From the NCBI GenBank assembly GCA_930367215.1, contig OV884056.1, forward strand, positions 254,041,127 through 254,105,126: 64,000 nt of DNA, written 5' to 3'. This DNA is from Pollenia angustigena (lineage: Eukaryota > Arthropoda > Insecta > Diptera > Polleniidae). Of the stretch, positions 45,015-56,104 are shown one piece after another (the stretch's first letter is position 1; each line of letters opens with the position of its first letter). The notes below the pieces were generated by a model that was not told the origin of the DNA, searched no databases, and was given only the letters and a program-made list of their open reading frames with translations. Made by a program: the position numbers and the translations under genes.

Positions 45015-46596
45015 TTAGACTGGTCGAAATTTTTTTTGTTTGTTTTTTAAATTTAAAGCTACGTTCACAATCAAAAAAACAATTTCGTTTTTTCTTCTAT
45101 CTTTTTTCTTCCCAAAGTATTTCATATATTTTCCTTTCATTTTTATAGCAAAAATGTAACTGAAACTTTTTAAAAAATTTAACTTAACTTGAGTCAACTA
45201 GAACTTCAGCAACAATTTGTATGAAATTGTTTCTGACGTTTAAAATAATTTTATTTAGTTTTGAATGAAAATTTAAACAAAAGGTTTATAAAAATAAAAA
45301 TAAATGCATAATATTGTTGTGGCTAAAATTTGCGAACGGTTTCTGGATGCAAAATGTGTGTGGGTGCAAAAGAAATTGTTGCTCTATTATGAACACCAAA
45401 TGAAAATGTTTTTTTGATTGTGAACGTATCTTAATTGTTTGCGCTGCTTAAAATATGAGGTTTGGTGTAAGAAATCATGATCTAATTTTTCAGGTCAATC
45501 CGACGGTGCCTAGCCGTGCCGGGTGCGGCTCAAAGTTAACCATATTATAAAAAAAAACATATTTTCTATCAGATCTTTATAGTTATACTAGTTGAAAAGC
45601 CGAAAATCAAAAATGTGGCTTCGGTACGATCTTCCGCAGAGAAAGTACTTCAAGTGTGCCAAATTTCAGCTTCCTATGTCATCAGATGGCTTCAGAAAGT
45701 TGCGGAAAGAATAGCACATACATGCAAGCATCCTGACATACTAAGAAATTATATATTGTATAGATAGATTAAAGTATTTGCTGTTTAATATGTTAGTATG
45801 ATACGAACGAAAGATTGTTAACCTAATTTGGGGTCGCTGAATCCAGTGGTGCTAGCCGTTTTTTTAAGGTTAGCTTTGGTTTTCGAGATATACCGTTATT
45901 TCGAAAATTAAGGATGTTGCACAACATATGTTCGCGCAACTCAAAATCGCTTTAGCTTATTGCAAAACTAAAAAAAACCGAAATTCCGCAATAAAATTTA
46001 CTTTAAGAAAGTTGAAACTTTTTTCTTTATGTTGGCTTTGGTTTTCGAGATATACCGTTATTCCGAAAATTAAGGAGGTTGCACAACATATATTCGCGTA
46101 ACTCAAAAACGCGGCTTTTCAACTAGTATCATCATATATATTATTTCTAAAGCACTTTTTTTTGTCGGTTGCAAATATCTCCCATACCACCGCATCAAAT
46201 TTAATGAATGATATCTCATTTTAAAGCTTATTTCTAACACTTATGACGAAAAATAATTAGAAATTGAAAAATTAATATTTTCATTGATAAAAATTATATT
46301 TTAAAATGTATTGAAGTTACTAAAATTTCTATTTATTATTTTCATTTTATGTTACAAAAATGACAACTAACGGTGCGAAATATTCGCACGGGTCATCTAG
46401 TAACTATAAAGATCTGATAGAAAATATGTTTTTTTTTATAATATGGGGAACTTTGGGCCCCACCCGGCACGGCTAGGCACCGTCGGATTGACCTGAAAAA
46501 TTAGATCATGATTTCCTACACCAAACCTCATATTTTAAGCAGCGCAAACAATTAAATTAAAAAAAAAAAATCCCATACAAGATGCGACCAGTCTAA
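45015..46596. mobile_element. TTAGACTGGTCG inverted-end element
   Basis: Ends TTAGACTGGTCG / CGACCAGTCTAA with TGTA on both sides. Inverted arms (45431-45592 versus 46398-46562) share TGTTTGCGCTGCTTAAAATA, AATCATGATCTAATTTTTCA, GGTCAATCCGACGGTGCCTA and ATCAGATCTTTATAGTTA. The left arm is interrupted by the MITE at 45062-45428. Just inside the right arm (46378-46402), GTGCGAAATATTCGCAC is followed by GGGTCATCTAG, a hairpin plus CTAG arrangement. Confidence 0.65.
45062..45428. mobile_element. Tc1/mariner-type MITE (CGTTCACAATC)
   Basis: Perfect inverted ends CGTTCACAATCAAAAAAAC / GTTTTTTTGATTGTGAACG between TA dinucleotides (45060-45061, 45429-45430). It sits in the left arm of the surrounding inverted-repeat element; the opposite arm lacks it. 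Confidence 0.75.
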
Positions 46597-47429
46597 TGTA
46601 TATATCTATAGCTTCAATTTTAACCAAAGGATGGCTTTAGCATAAAGTATGTGAATTATTAAAGGAATAGGACTATTGCAAGAAAGCTTTAACATTTCAT
46701 TTTAAAGATTAATAAATTATAAAAACAGACTTCCAAAAAACATGGACATATGCGTCTACTATAACATCGACAGCTCTATGAATGTAAACTGCCGATTTTG
46801 CAACACCATGCATAGCTGCAACTCTATGGTACTGGCAACCATTTCCGAGCAGAAGCACACAGTAGCAGTTGATTTTCAGCTTACAAAGTGCGTATTTAAC
46901 TGTGCTCTTATTCTTCTTTTATTTTATTTAAAAAGAAATAAACTGAAATCAATTAAAATTTTGTTGTCCCGAAAAATTAATTCAGGCCCTATAATTTCTT
47001 ATCATGCCCACGTCTTCACTATTGTAGAACAAAGACTCGCGTCTTAACATTTTGAAAGCTTATCTAGCTATAACAATATTAATTTGCAAAGAGATCGTTC
47101 ACCTTGCAAATTTTTGACAAACTTATCAAAATTTGCTTTGCAAAAATAGAATTCACAGTTTTTGTGAAACGAAACAGCATAATTATTTGCAAAGTTTTTG
47201 CAAATTACACTTTGCAATAATAACTTTGCACAAGAGAACGTTCGTGGAACAGAAATTGAAAAGAGAATATAAAAATTGCAAAGACTTTGCAAATTTCACT
47301 TATCAATTACAACTTATCACTTATCAAATTAAATAGTTCTGTGGAACATAAAGTTTTGCAAATTGACGAAAAATTTGAAAAGTGCCAAGTGAAAAGTTGA
47401 TAAGTTGCTTTGTGGAACAGGGCCCTGCA

Positions 47430-47825
47430 CTAAGACATACGTCTCCATTTTCTCTTCGTCTCCTTTGAACATTAGGCATTTAATTTCCGGTATAATTTAT
47501 TTGATTTTTAATTAATTTTTTAATTTGTTCCATATTTTCTTTTGTTTGACGTTATATGGGCTTTGAAGTTGTGAACAAAATTTCTAATTACTATACCTTG
47601 TACTTATTCTACATTAAAATAATAATTATGAATCTATAGCCTCCGAACTTGGCTTAACCCTAAGACTACCCTATTGGTCTGACTAGACGAAATTGGGGCT
47701 TGCAATATTTTCGAATATAACGAAAATAAAAAAAAAAACGACGTGAATGCTACAAATGATTTGTGCTGAAGCTATTGTAACTAAGTTCAAATGGAAACCA
47801 CGTATTGCAATAAAATGTTTCTTTT
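47430..47825. repeat. Unclassified repeat block
   Basis: 47550-47620 resembles 24715-24790 (TTTGACGTTATATG...TTTCTAAT.ACTATACCTTGTACTTATTCTACA). Otherwise nothing recognised. Confidence 0.4.
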
Positions 47826-47828
47826 AAT

Positions 47829-48070
47829 ACACAGAAACAAAATTCTAGAAAAATTTTTCACTAATTAAAGCATTAATCAAAAATTATATCAGTTTTAATT
47901 AAAAATTTAATCAACTGAATTAAAAGTTTAATCAAGTGAATTAAAAGTTAAATCAATTTAATTAAACGTTTAATTGATACAATTAATTTTTCTACTTGTG
48001 CAAATTTAATTAATTTTTTAATTAATATCACAATTTAACTGAAATATATTTCTATATTTTTCTGCGTCTT
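47829..48070. mobile_element. Small MITE with internal TTTAATCAA repeats
   Basis: Ends ACACAGAAACAAAATTCTAG and TTTCTATATTTTTCTGCGT are imperfectly inverted. Between them lie three or four AATTAAAAGTTTAATCAA-like units. Confidence 0.5.
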
Positions 48071-48074
48071 TTTT

Positions 48075-49030
48075 TCTAGTCTGAACTTTTAGATTATCAA
48101 CTATACAAACAAATTTTACATAGGCCCTCAGTTACTAAGTGTACCCAAATTGGCACAGTAAATAACTTAAGATGATTAAATATCCTTTAAATAAAAAAAT
48201 TTGGTACGGCTTGCATAATTTTAATTAATTTTGATCAAAATTATGTTATAGAGTTTTCTTTTCAATACAACAAATTATCTAAGAAAAAGTAAATTTTGAA
48301 AATAAACTTTTGTTTGAATTGCGCCAATGGTTTTTTTGTCTCTTACCGAAGGTTAATTTACCATTTTTATTTCAGTGTACTGTCAGTCCTGGATATGATA
48401 ATAACGGTGATAGTGACTGATAAGTTTAAGCAAGTAGAAAAGAAATGAGTTGGATTATATCTTTATATAAATTAAAATTAAAATAGAACAGCTAAAGTTC
48501 AAAGTAATACTTTGAACAAAAGTCCTTTCAGCCAAGTTAAGGGTTGAGTTTAAGGAAACTAGAATAAATGAAAATAATTCTAGATTTTGGATAAACAGTT
48601 TAAACTATTGATTCAATAAAATTTATTTTTATTTTCCACTTTAACTGTTCTTGGTCCTCTTGAGTGTATATACTTAACCCCTTATATAATTTCATTTTAT
48701 ATACATATTTCAACACCAATAACCATGGATTTTTTTCAGTTTTTGCGATTAAGTAACTCCCTTAAGTGCCCCTTTAATGCAAGAAATGACACTAATATTT
48801 TTTGTGTCTGTACTTTCCTACAAAGCCCTGTTTTTGTTTTTGCTGCTTATTGTCGTTTACATAAACACAAATACACAACTTGTGTATGCAATAAAAAAGA
48901 ATGTTGGATAATTTCAAGTCTTAAAATAAAACAAAAACGTTAAAACGGGTTATACATGCATGCACATTATAGTGTGGACATACTCCCAGCCATACAAAGT
49001 TAATATTTTCATACTTACTACACAGATATA
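48075..49030. other. No gene recognised
   Basis: AT-rich; a 72-codon frame (48725-48943) has several cysteines but no ordered motif. Confidence 0.35.
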
Positions 49031-49032
49031 CA

Positions 49033-49345
49033 CATCCCAGCGGGAAGAAGTTGGAGTAAGGATGCCTTCTAGAAGGCCTCTGTACTTCGTGTTTTGGATT
49101 TACAAGGCCTGCTCGCTCCATTCCATACTCATATCTTTTTTACACACGTTGTCATTGCGGTGAAGCCCTAACGCTCTCGATTCTTTAGCGGGTAAACAAG
49201 AATGGTAACGGGATCAAAATAATAATTATTTTGCTTTTGCTTGTGCAGAATACGAAAAATGTCACTCCTTACCTACTCCCTTCTTATAGAAGCGAGTGTG
49301 GAAGGTGTATCTTTTCTTTAATACCAAGGAGCCGAGGCCTTCTAT
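49033..49345 (+). repeat. CCCAGCGGGAA repeat, uninterrupted copy
   Basis: Matches the split copy at 33902-35030: CCCAGCGGGAAGAAG, GTAAGGATGCCTTCTAGAAG, TTACAAGGCCTGCTCGCT, AAGAATGGTAACGGGATCAA, GGAGCCGAGGCCTTCTATGA. GCCTTCTAGAAGGC is palindromic. Class unknown. Confidence 0.65.
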
Positions 49346-49349
49346 GAGG

Positions 49350-50815
49350 CATTCTTTAGCAGTTAGTTAAGAATAGTAATTGGATCAAAAAATTTGAAAA
49401 CAAGCCTTTAAAAAGGCCTGAAGTAAGAAGGTCTTCTGAGTTTTTCCGCTGTAAATCTGTCATACATTTTTACACAAAAGCTACACATGCAAAAAAAAAC
49501 AAATGATTGTACAATGTGAATGAATGAACAAAAGCATACGCACAAGGACATGTCATAAAATTAAATACTTCTCACGAGAATTAAATGCAGTAAAAAGTGG
49601 GCGTTTATAGTGGGGTTCTCTTGCACAGACACACTCAAATACATTATAATTAAATGTTTTAATGTGCACTACTTTGAGTGTGTACTGTTTTTTGCCTGCA
49701 AACAAGTGTGTGTGTGTAAACAAGAGTGTGTCAGTTAGTGTTATGAATAGATTTTGTAATAAACTTTACACGAACAGTTGTATATGTATTTGTTTGTTTT
49801 ACTTAAATTTATTTTTTACTTTCATATTAATATGAATGTATTTGTTAATGTGCTAAATAGTATTATAAAAGGTTTTGAAGAATAGAAATCGCCTCTATCT
49901 TTTCCACAACATATTTGATATATACTTAAAGAAAAAATAAGTTTCCATATGGTCCTATACATTTTCCTACAAATTTATAAACGAATAATTCTTGAACATA
50001 TTATAGTTACTCGAACTATATTATTTTCAAAGCAAACATATTAAGCTAAACTCAAACGATGTTATTGCTGCCTGCGGTCTTTCTAAAGCTTACCATAAAT
50101 AATTGTATGCTTGCCTATACATATGGGGGATTTCATGTCAAGTGACTCAAAGTTTAAATCGATGTCTCCCGATTTGGATGAAATTTGCACCAAGGTTAGT
50201 CCTATTTGATAGTAGCTTAGGCACAAATTTTCAACAAGATCGGTTTCTCTGAGTTAGAGGGGGTCAAAGTTTGACATTTTGGACATACAGGTTTTCTTTC
50301 TCATCCATGTAACTTATTTCCTATTGTAGTTAGCTAAATTTGTACCAAGTAGCTTCGATAGATATTTGATCAATCTTTTAAACATTTTTTTTATCCGGAA
50401 TGTTTTTTTTTTTTTGCTCAAAAGAAAGCTTATGTCTTTTCCTTTAAGGAAGTTTTGGTCGCTTTTTGGGATACGAGTGGCTTATGTAAAAAAATAATTT
50501 ATATCTCTAGAAGAGGGTTTTTCAATTACCTTGTTTTCTAAAGTAATCAATTTCGCTTCTTAAAACAGGGAAATCCAAAATATTTTTTTGATTTTAACTT
50601 ATTTCGTTCGTATTTAGAATAATTTTATTAGATAAAGAAACATTTTGCTTTGACCAAGCAACATATAAGTTAACGGCGAATTTTACCAAGTTCAGTCAAA
50701 ACTAACTATTACTTAAACTTCAAGTTAACAGTAAATTTTGACAGTTATAACTACTTGCGGGAAATTTGTGTCAATTGTACCAATAGACTGGTCCTGGGAT
50801 TTGTGAAAATAGAAT
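49350..50815. other. Old repeat-like sequence, no gene recognised
   Basis: 50130-50300 (ATTTCATGTCAAGTGACTCA, GATTTGGATGAAATTTGCAC) has the look of an interspersed repeat, but no second copy is in the window. 49360-49730 is rich in (GT)n. Confidence 0.35.
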
Positions 50816-50817
50816 AA

Positions 50818-51094
50818 GTCCGAGTTTAGACGAGCGAACATTTGGAAGGAAAACAACTGGAATTCTCTTTTGTTTTTTCATTCGCGGTCACACAGACGAA
50901 CATGTTGCTGGAAACATTATTTATTTTTGTTGTTTTTTTTTTCTCAAAAAGCAAAGTAAATATCAACAAAGATAATGGGAACAAAGCGTGTCGTCGAGTT
51001 CCGAACACAAAAATCATTCTCTCCTTCCCACCCGTAATTTGCTACCAAACAAATTGTTTCCCTTCCAAATGTTTCCCTGTCTAAATGGGCATTT
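50818..51094. mobile_element. MITE (GAACATTTGGAAGG ends)
   Basis: Left TTTAGACGAGCGAACATTTG then GAAGGAAAACAA; right, read inward, TTTAGACAGGGAAACATTTG then GAAGGGAAACAA. About 37-bp imperfect inverted ends, 277 bp apart. Confidence 0.6.
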
Positions 51095-51158
51095 AGTTCA
51101 TAAAGAAAGAACTCATTACCAGTGAAAGGAAAACCAATCATTTAACTGGTATATAAAG

Positions 51159-51811
51159 TTGTGCTGGGAAACTGTCAATAGTACTATCGATACTATCGAT
51201 AGCCGTAAACTATCGAAAATATCGATAGGAAAAATATCAATATCGATATTATTATTATTTAAAATACAGCTATGAAGACATGTTACAGCAGCTATACACA
51301 CAGTTTTTTGCCGCAAGTTTTAACTTGCTATTATTAATTCGCACAGAATTACAGCAATGAATACAAACAACAAGAATGGCAGGTGATATGGATTGCTTAG
51401 CTGTGCTTTTTTACTACTTACTCAAGGCCTTTATGCCAAAATATTTATATGTTTACATAAGGACTGAAATTTCAGATAGTTTTATGATGTTGTAAAAAAA
51501 AAATCAAATAAAAATGCAATTGCATTTGCGAGCATAGGATAAAACAATGAACGACCATAACAGGAAAAATCCGCTAGATTGATTACCTTTTGGGTTGAGA
51601 ATCAAATCCAATTTAGAACATTATCTAAAGCAGCAACCAAATATCTTAAAGTCGCCGCTTCTTCGGTTCCTTCAGAAAGGTGCTGATAGCTTCACAATTT
51701 TTAAACTTAAGTAAAAATATTCAGTCGATAGTAATATCGATATATCGATAGTGAAATCTGAACTATCGATAAATATCGTTAGTAGAAAATATCGATGGTA
51801 TCCCAGCAGTA
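51159..51811 (+). mobile_element. hAT-type element, copy 3, with perfect 8-bp duplication
   Basis: Ends TTGTGCTGGGAAACTGTC and, inverted, TTACTGCTGGGATACCATC; flanks ATATAAAG at 51151-51158 and 51812-51819 are identical. A remnant at about 51625-51680 reads KYLKVAASSVPSERC in one frame and then stops: the start of the hAT C-terminal dimerisation block. Subterminal TATCGATA repeats as in the other copies. Confidence 0.85.
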
Positions 51812-51910
51812 ATATAAAGAACAAAAAAGGTAGAAAGAGTAATGAATTACAGTACAGACTTCACCGGTGGTGATACACTTTTTTTTGGGACTTTCTTAAT
51901 GTGGTTCCCA

Positions 51911-52687
51911 CACTGAAAGAATTTTCTTCGCAATACCAATGAATTTTGACATTAATCTCATGAAAAATTGCATTAAAAAGGAACCTATGCAGCGCTTCGT
52001 TTTATCAATTAAACCTGTTTCATAAAATGTATTTAATGAAACATTACATTAGATCTATGAATATTATTCATTGGATGAATACTTTCAATAAAGTAAAGAA
52101 AAATTTTTTTTTTTTTATTTCTTTTTATTTTTCTGGCGGGAGGGAATCGATCGCGCAACCTCGGTACTGATAGACTACCTCACTACCAGCTAGTCTACCG
52201 GGGCAGTGTAGTTTTTGGATAAAAAAAACTATGTTTTTAACTCAATTAAGAGCGTAAATATGATATTAAATTATCCATAACAACAATAACAACGTTGATT
52301 GAAAGTTTTTGTTTCATTACTTTAACGACATTTTTCAGTGTTTAAAAATTTAAAAAAAAAAAAAATTTTGATTTCATAAATTTAATGGCATATTACATTA
52401 GATGTATAAAATAATGAAATCTTACATTTTTTGATAAGCAATTAAACATTTTTTTAAGGAAACCAAAAAAAAAAAAAAATTTTTTTGTTTAACTTGGACA
52501 AACTTAAGTTTTCATATATCCAATGAAAATTTGTAACGTAATTACGAAATCCAATGAAGCGATTTTAACGAAAATACTTCATTATAACTATGAAATTTTA
52601 TTTAGACAATGAACATTTTCATTAACCCAAGGAAATTTTTTTTATGAAAATGATTCATTAAATATATGAAGCATTTTTCTTTCAGTG
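51911..52687. mobile_element. MITE with CACTGAAAGAA ends
   Basis: CACTGAAAGAATTTTCTTC and, inverted, CACTGAAAGAAAAATGCTTC. The interior has many CATTAAATGAAA-like words and contains the tRNA-like segment at 52134-52207. No coding sequence. Confidence 0.55.
52134..52207 (-). repeat. tRNA-like SINE head (pol III A/B boxes)
   Basis: Minus strand: TAGACTAGCTGGTAGTGAGG fits an A box and GATCGATTCCC, about 35 bp later, a weak B box (GGTTCGANNCC with changes). It begins CCCCGGTAG and ends CTCCCGCC, without clean acceptor-stem pairing. Likely a tRNA-derived repeat, different from the 12342 family. Confidence 0.4.
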
Positions 52688-52860
52688 TAGGACCTGTTTT
52701 ATTGAAATAATACTACATTGTAGTAACTTACACTAAACATGTTCATTGATGTTATTATTTTAGTTGGCCAGTTTTAAAATTTTAAGTTATTTTCCTATTT
52801 TTAAGCTTGTTAGGCCAGGAGCTTCAATGTAAATAAAACATCAATTTTATTACAGTTTTT

Positions 52861-52904
52861 CCCAACGTTTCGTAGAGTATTTTTCTACTTCTTCAGGGGG
52901 TGTC
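52861..52904 (-). ncRNA. Partial hammerhead-like motif in the Penelope terminal repeat
   Basis: Minus strand: CTGAAGA, then AGTAG-loop-CTAC and GAAACGTTGGG. CUGANGA, a stem II and GAAA appear in hammerhead order, but an extra A precedes stem II and I find no CAACGUH partner for stem III upstream. Penelope-like elements are reported to carry hammerheads; this one may be half of a split motif or decayed. Confidence 0.4.
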
Positions 52905-53092
52905 TATTTAAATATGTGTAAAAACGTACATTATAATACAGTATTTTTTTAAACCATGTATATAACTTACAAATTTTTTTGATTATATTACATTTTTTAA
53001 ATATTTTATTTGTAAAAACAAAAAACAATTAACAATAATAATTTTCAACCTCGTTCTAGTATCACAGTGAAAAACTTTTTTAAATTTGTTTA

Positions 53093-53510
53093 TCAATTTA
53101 AAACAACCATGTAATTAATGTTGATGTTGTCTGTGTCTTCTTTCAGATTCATCGTCTTATTTATTTTCTGTTGGATTCGTAAACTTTCAATCGTATATCT
53201 CTTTTTTTCAACATTCTCTCTATCCAATATTTTGACGTTTTCAAAATCAGCAGTATGACCATGGTGTAACATATGTTGTGCTAGTGCTGTTGTTTCTTTG
53301 TTTTTTGTTATGTCTGCTTTGTGTTCTCCCATTCTCGTCTGTAAACTTCGTTTTGTTGTACCAATGTTTATGAGGTCGCATGGTTCGTCATTATTACCTT
53401 TACATTGTATTTCGTATACAACGTTACTCATTTGTTGTTTGGCGATGGGTGTTTTTGTTCTTGTAAAAATTGTGTTGATCGTTCTATTTGGTTTATAAGC
53501 AAAACAAGTG
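53093..53510 (-). pseudogene. Penelope GIY-YIG endonuclease domain
   Basis: Minus strand. SNVVYEIQCKG, then CDLINIGTTKRSLQTRMGEH and KADI, TTALAQHMLHHGH, ILDRE..KKRYTIESLRIQ. This corresponds to the GIY-YIG nuclease fused to Penelope RT, which nicks target DNA before reverse transcription. The usual YIG is NIG here. The catalytic Arg in TKRSLQTR and the later Glu in ESLRI are present. The domain itself has no internal stop and extends upstream of its first Met in frame, so it was the C-terminal part of a longer protein now disabled by upstream breaks. Confidence 0.8.
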
Positions 53511-53639
53511 TTTTTTGTCTTTATTGTGTTTCTTATGTTCGCATTATCAACAAGGTGTGGAACATATGGTACACTGTAAAAAACTTTTGGTGGTTCTTCC
53601 GTAATTAAGTTAGTTCCGTTATTTTGTTTTAATTGTGTT

Positions 53640-53990
53640 ATTGTACTTTTAATCAGACATTTGGTTAAGTTATTGGGAAAACAGTTATTTTTTTAAATTT
53701 TACGGATAATTTCAATATTTTTGTCGTGAAATACTTCATCGCTTATATTTAGAACTCTCTTAATAAAACTTTTTGCTGTTTTTTATTATTTGATTCATTG
53801 GTTGAGTAGTGTAATAATTCATTATCCTGCCTGATGATGTCTCTTTTGTAAACCAGTCAAATATTATTGTATCTTCCGCCCTATGTAATTTTGTGTCCAG
53901 AAACGCTATTCTCCCTTCATTTTCCATCTCCATTGTAAATTTAATTTTAGAGTGATAACACAGCCCGACAAAATTAAAAAATATTTTTGC
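53640..53990 (-). pseudogene. Penelope RT thumb region, frameshifted
   Basis: Minus strand: MENEGRIAFLDTKLHR, FDWFTKETSSGRIMNYY, TQPMNQI, then after a one-base shift FIKRVLNISDEVFHDKN and a stop. The pattern FLD....R......W..K...SGR..NYYS.HP of Penelope RT is clear. Continuity with the palm (54515-54961) is broken by the foldback insertion. Confidence 0.75.
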
Positions 53991-53995
53991 TTCTT

Positions 53996-54533
53996 TGAAT
54001 TTATCAACTGATTCTAGTTAATTTGCGCTGAATTCAAAACTGTAATCAGTTTGTCTCTATCTCTATGATATGACTTTTTATACCCTCCACTTATGACCTA
54101 CAATTACACCAATTACCCAAATTTTTTTTCCAAATTTTTTTTTTTTTATCAAAATTTTTTATTTACTGTTATAGTTATTGCCAAAAAAAAAAAATCCCAA
54201 ATTTTTTTAAGTATTTAGAAAATAAAACTTTTTTATAGGAATTTAAAAAAATAAAAAGAAGAAAAACTGTTTCATACAGATTTATTAAAATAAAAAAATA
54301 AAATCCTTAAAAAAATTTGGGAGTTTTTTTTTTGGCAATAACTATAACAGTAAATAAAAAATTTTGATAAAAAAAATTTTGGAAAAAAAATTTGGGTAAT
54401 TGGTGTAATTGGAGGTCATAAGTGGAGGGTATATAAAGTTATATCATGAAAACTAGAGCTGATAGAGACAAACTGATTACAGTTTTGAATTCAGCGCACC
54501 AAAATTAACTAGAATCAGTTGATAAATTCAAGG
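53996..54533. mobile_element. Foldback insertion inside the Penelope RT
   Basis: Palindrome of about 538 bp. TTTATCAACTGATTCTAGTT, GAATTCAAAACTGTAATCAG, TTTGTCTCTATC and CCTCCACTTATGACCT on the left mirror the right arm. A GCTTC-type sequence borders both outer edges. The centre (54100-54380) is A/T-run rich. Non-coding. Confidence 0.7.
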
Positions 54534-54961
54534 AAGCAAATTGAGTGTTGGCCTGTGTAATCATTCAATGTTTTTAGAATACTGTCCTTGTCTTGGGATG
54601 AAATTATTGCCAAGAAATCGTCCACATACTTTGTGATGTATTTGATATTAATGTTGATCTTGTTAAGTTTTGCCAGTGCGTCGCCAAGTAAGCTATCAAG
54701 AAGTATATCTGCTATTGTCGGTGATAGAGGGTTACCCATAGGCATTCCAAACACTTGCTTATAAAATCTATTGCCGTATATAAAATAATTATTGTCATTT
54801 AGGCAAAATCTCGGGATATGCAGAAATTTTGCACGAGGGATTTTTGTAAGCTGTTCGATTTTGTTCCAGTTTTTCATTATGTTCTTTATTGCCAATTGGA
54901 CAGGTATATTTGTGAATAACGCGACGACATCATTGATGTTTGACTGGTCAATTGGTGTCAA
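54515..54961 (-). pseudogene. Penelope-like reverse transcriptase, palm part
   Basis: Minus strand: NDVVALFTNIPVQLAIKNI, FCLNDNNYFIYGNRFYKQV, FGMPMGNPLSPTIADILL, KYVDDFLAII. DV.SLFTNIP, the Q..G..MG.PLSP.(I)A box and the catalytic Y/F-VDD motif identify a Penelope-clade RT, which is related to telomerase. The frame is open from the upstream edge of similarity to the foldback junction, where it ends in foreign sequence. The N-terminal fingers are absent. Confidence 0.85.
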
Positions 54962-54964
54962 TTG

Positions 54965-56100
54965 ACCCCCTCCTATGACAACCCCATGTAAAAGTAATAG
55001 GTTTCATTCATATTAAAGTGTTAGAACTAGAACCGGTTTATACCACCACTGACCTATCACGGGACTACTTTGGTGTCAGTTCGCTTCCCTCTAGGGTGGT
55101 AGTTAATAAAAACTCAAATTAGTGAAGTTGGCTGTTAAGATAAGTAATTTTTGGCTTGGACGAGAACATGGGAAATTTTATAAGTTCAGGCCATATTTTC
55201 TGGTGATAAAGTAAATAATTCATTCCGTGTAGATTAAAGCTTATATAACGGCTGCAACTACTACACGGTTACATATATTGTACTACACGGTTACATATAT
55301 TGTAATAAAACTCTGTTTTCATTTCCGATCACATTTTATATTGTAGATTAAATTTTCTGATGAGCAGATATTGAACTGAATTTGGCAAAATAATTGTAAT
55401 TTGCGATTCTTTAATTTAAAATTTTAAAGGAATAGATAGCTGAATTTTTTTAATAAAAACCTACTTGATTTTGACTTGTGCTCATGTTTTTTTCTTGCAA
55501 AATTAAGCCAATTAGACTTGTGTTAGCTGTGGCGTTTTGCGCATTTTCTATTGGCAAACGACATCTCTGCTGTGCAAAAGGTTTAAAACTGATTGATTTG
55601 TTACCTTTTTTCAAATCATTCTTCCCAACAGTATTGCTAGCTTTAATTAATATTAAACGATAATCTGTTTCCAATAATTTAGTCCACCAATTCTGTTCTT
55701 ACATATATTTAAGTGTTTTTCAAAAACTACAATTTTGATTCTTAATAGAATTAAAGCAATGTCATTATTTTTTTATTAATTTTTGTAATGCTTTTATTTT
55801 TCTTATAGGAACTATAGTTCTTTTGTGCTTAAAACTGTTCTGCGAGACATATTTGTTTAATTTTTTAATATAAAACACTTTTAACAAAACTCTGATGTAG
55901 TTTTGACTACTGATCACGACAAAATAAATGAAATTGATAGTGCTTATTTGAAAATGTGAGTTCTAATGGTTTTAATAACGATGCTGAGTGGAGGACAAAC
56001 AAATTTATTGAAATCTGTTATGTTGTCAAAAAAACAAAAAGAAAAGAAAAATGTTTTATCATTGTTTTTTAAATAGAAAGAAAAACTCCAACAATAAGGA
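54965..56100. other. No gene recognised
   Basis: AT-rich. 55255-55300 has a short direct repeat (ACTACACGGTTACATATATTGT twice, in part). Overlapping opposite frames at 55450-55674 have no motif. Confidence 0.35.
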
Positions 56101-56104
56101 GATT

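Larger units (their letters stand above)
44527..47425. mobile_element. GGGCCCTATTCCACA inverted-end element (host of a nest)
   Basis: Left GGGCCCTATTCCACAAAAAA then ACTTATC; right, read inward, GGGCCCTGTTCCACAAAGCA then ACTTATC. Both subterminal regions are rich in TTTGCAAA and CTTATCA words (44560-44680, 47090-47400), a likely set of binding sites. The interior carries the element at 45015-46596. Short frames inside show no transposase. Confidence 0.65.
52830..54961 (-). mobile_element. Penelope-like element, 5'-truncated and interrupted
   Basis: Minus strand, from RT (54961-54515), through a foldback insertion (53996-54533), RT thumb (about 53980-53640), linker and GIY-YIG endonuclease (about 53500-53093), to a 3' terminal region (52830-53090). 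RT plus C-terminal GIY-YIG is the diagnostic Penelope architecture. Everything upstream of the RT finger/palm is missing, and a frameshift near 53780 and a stop near 53700 disable it. Confidence 0.85.

Noticed and set aside
55355..55385. Another hammerhead core at CTGATGAGCAG
   Set aside because: No GAAA after a closing stem and no cleavage triplet in position.
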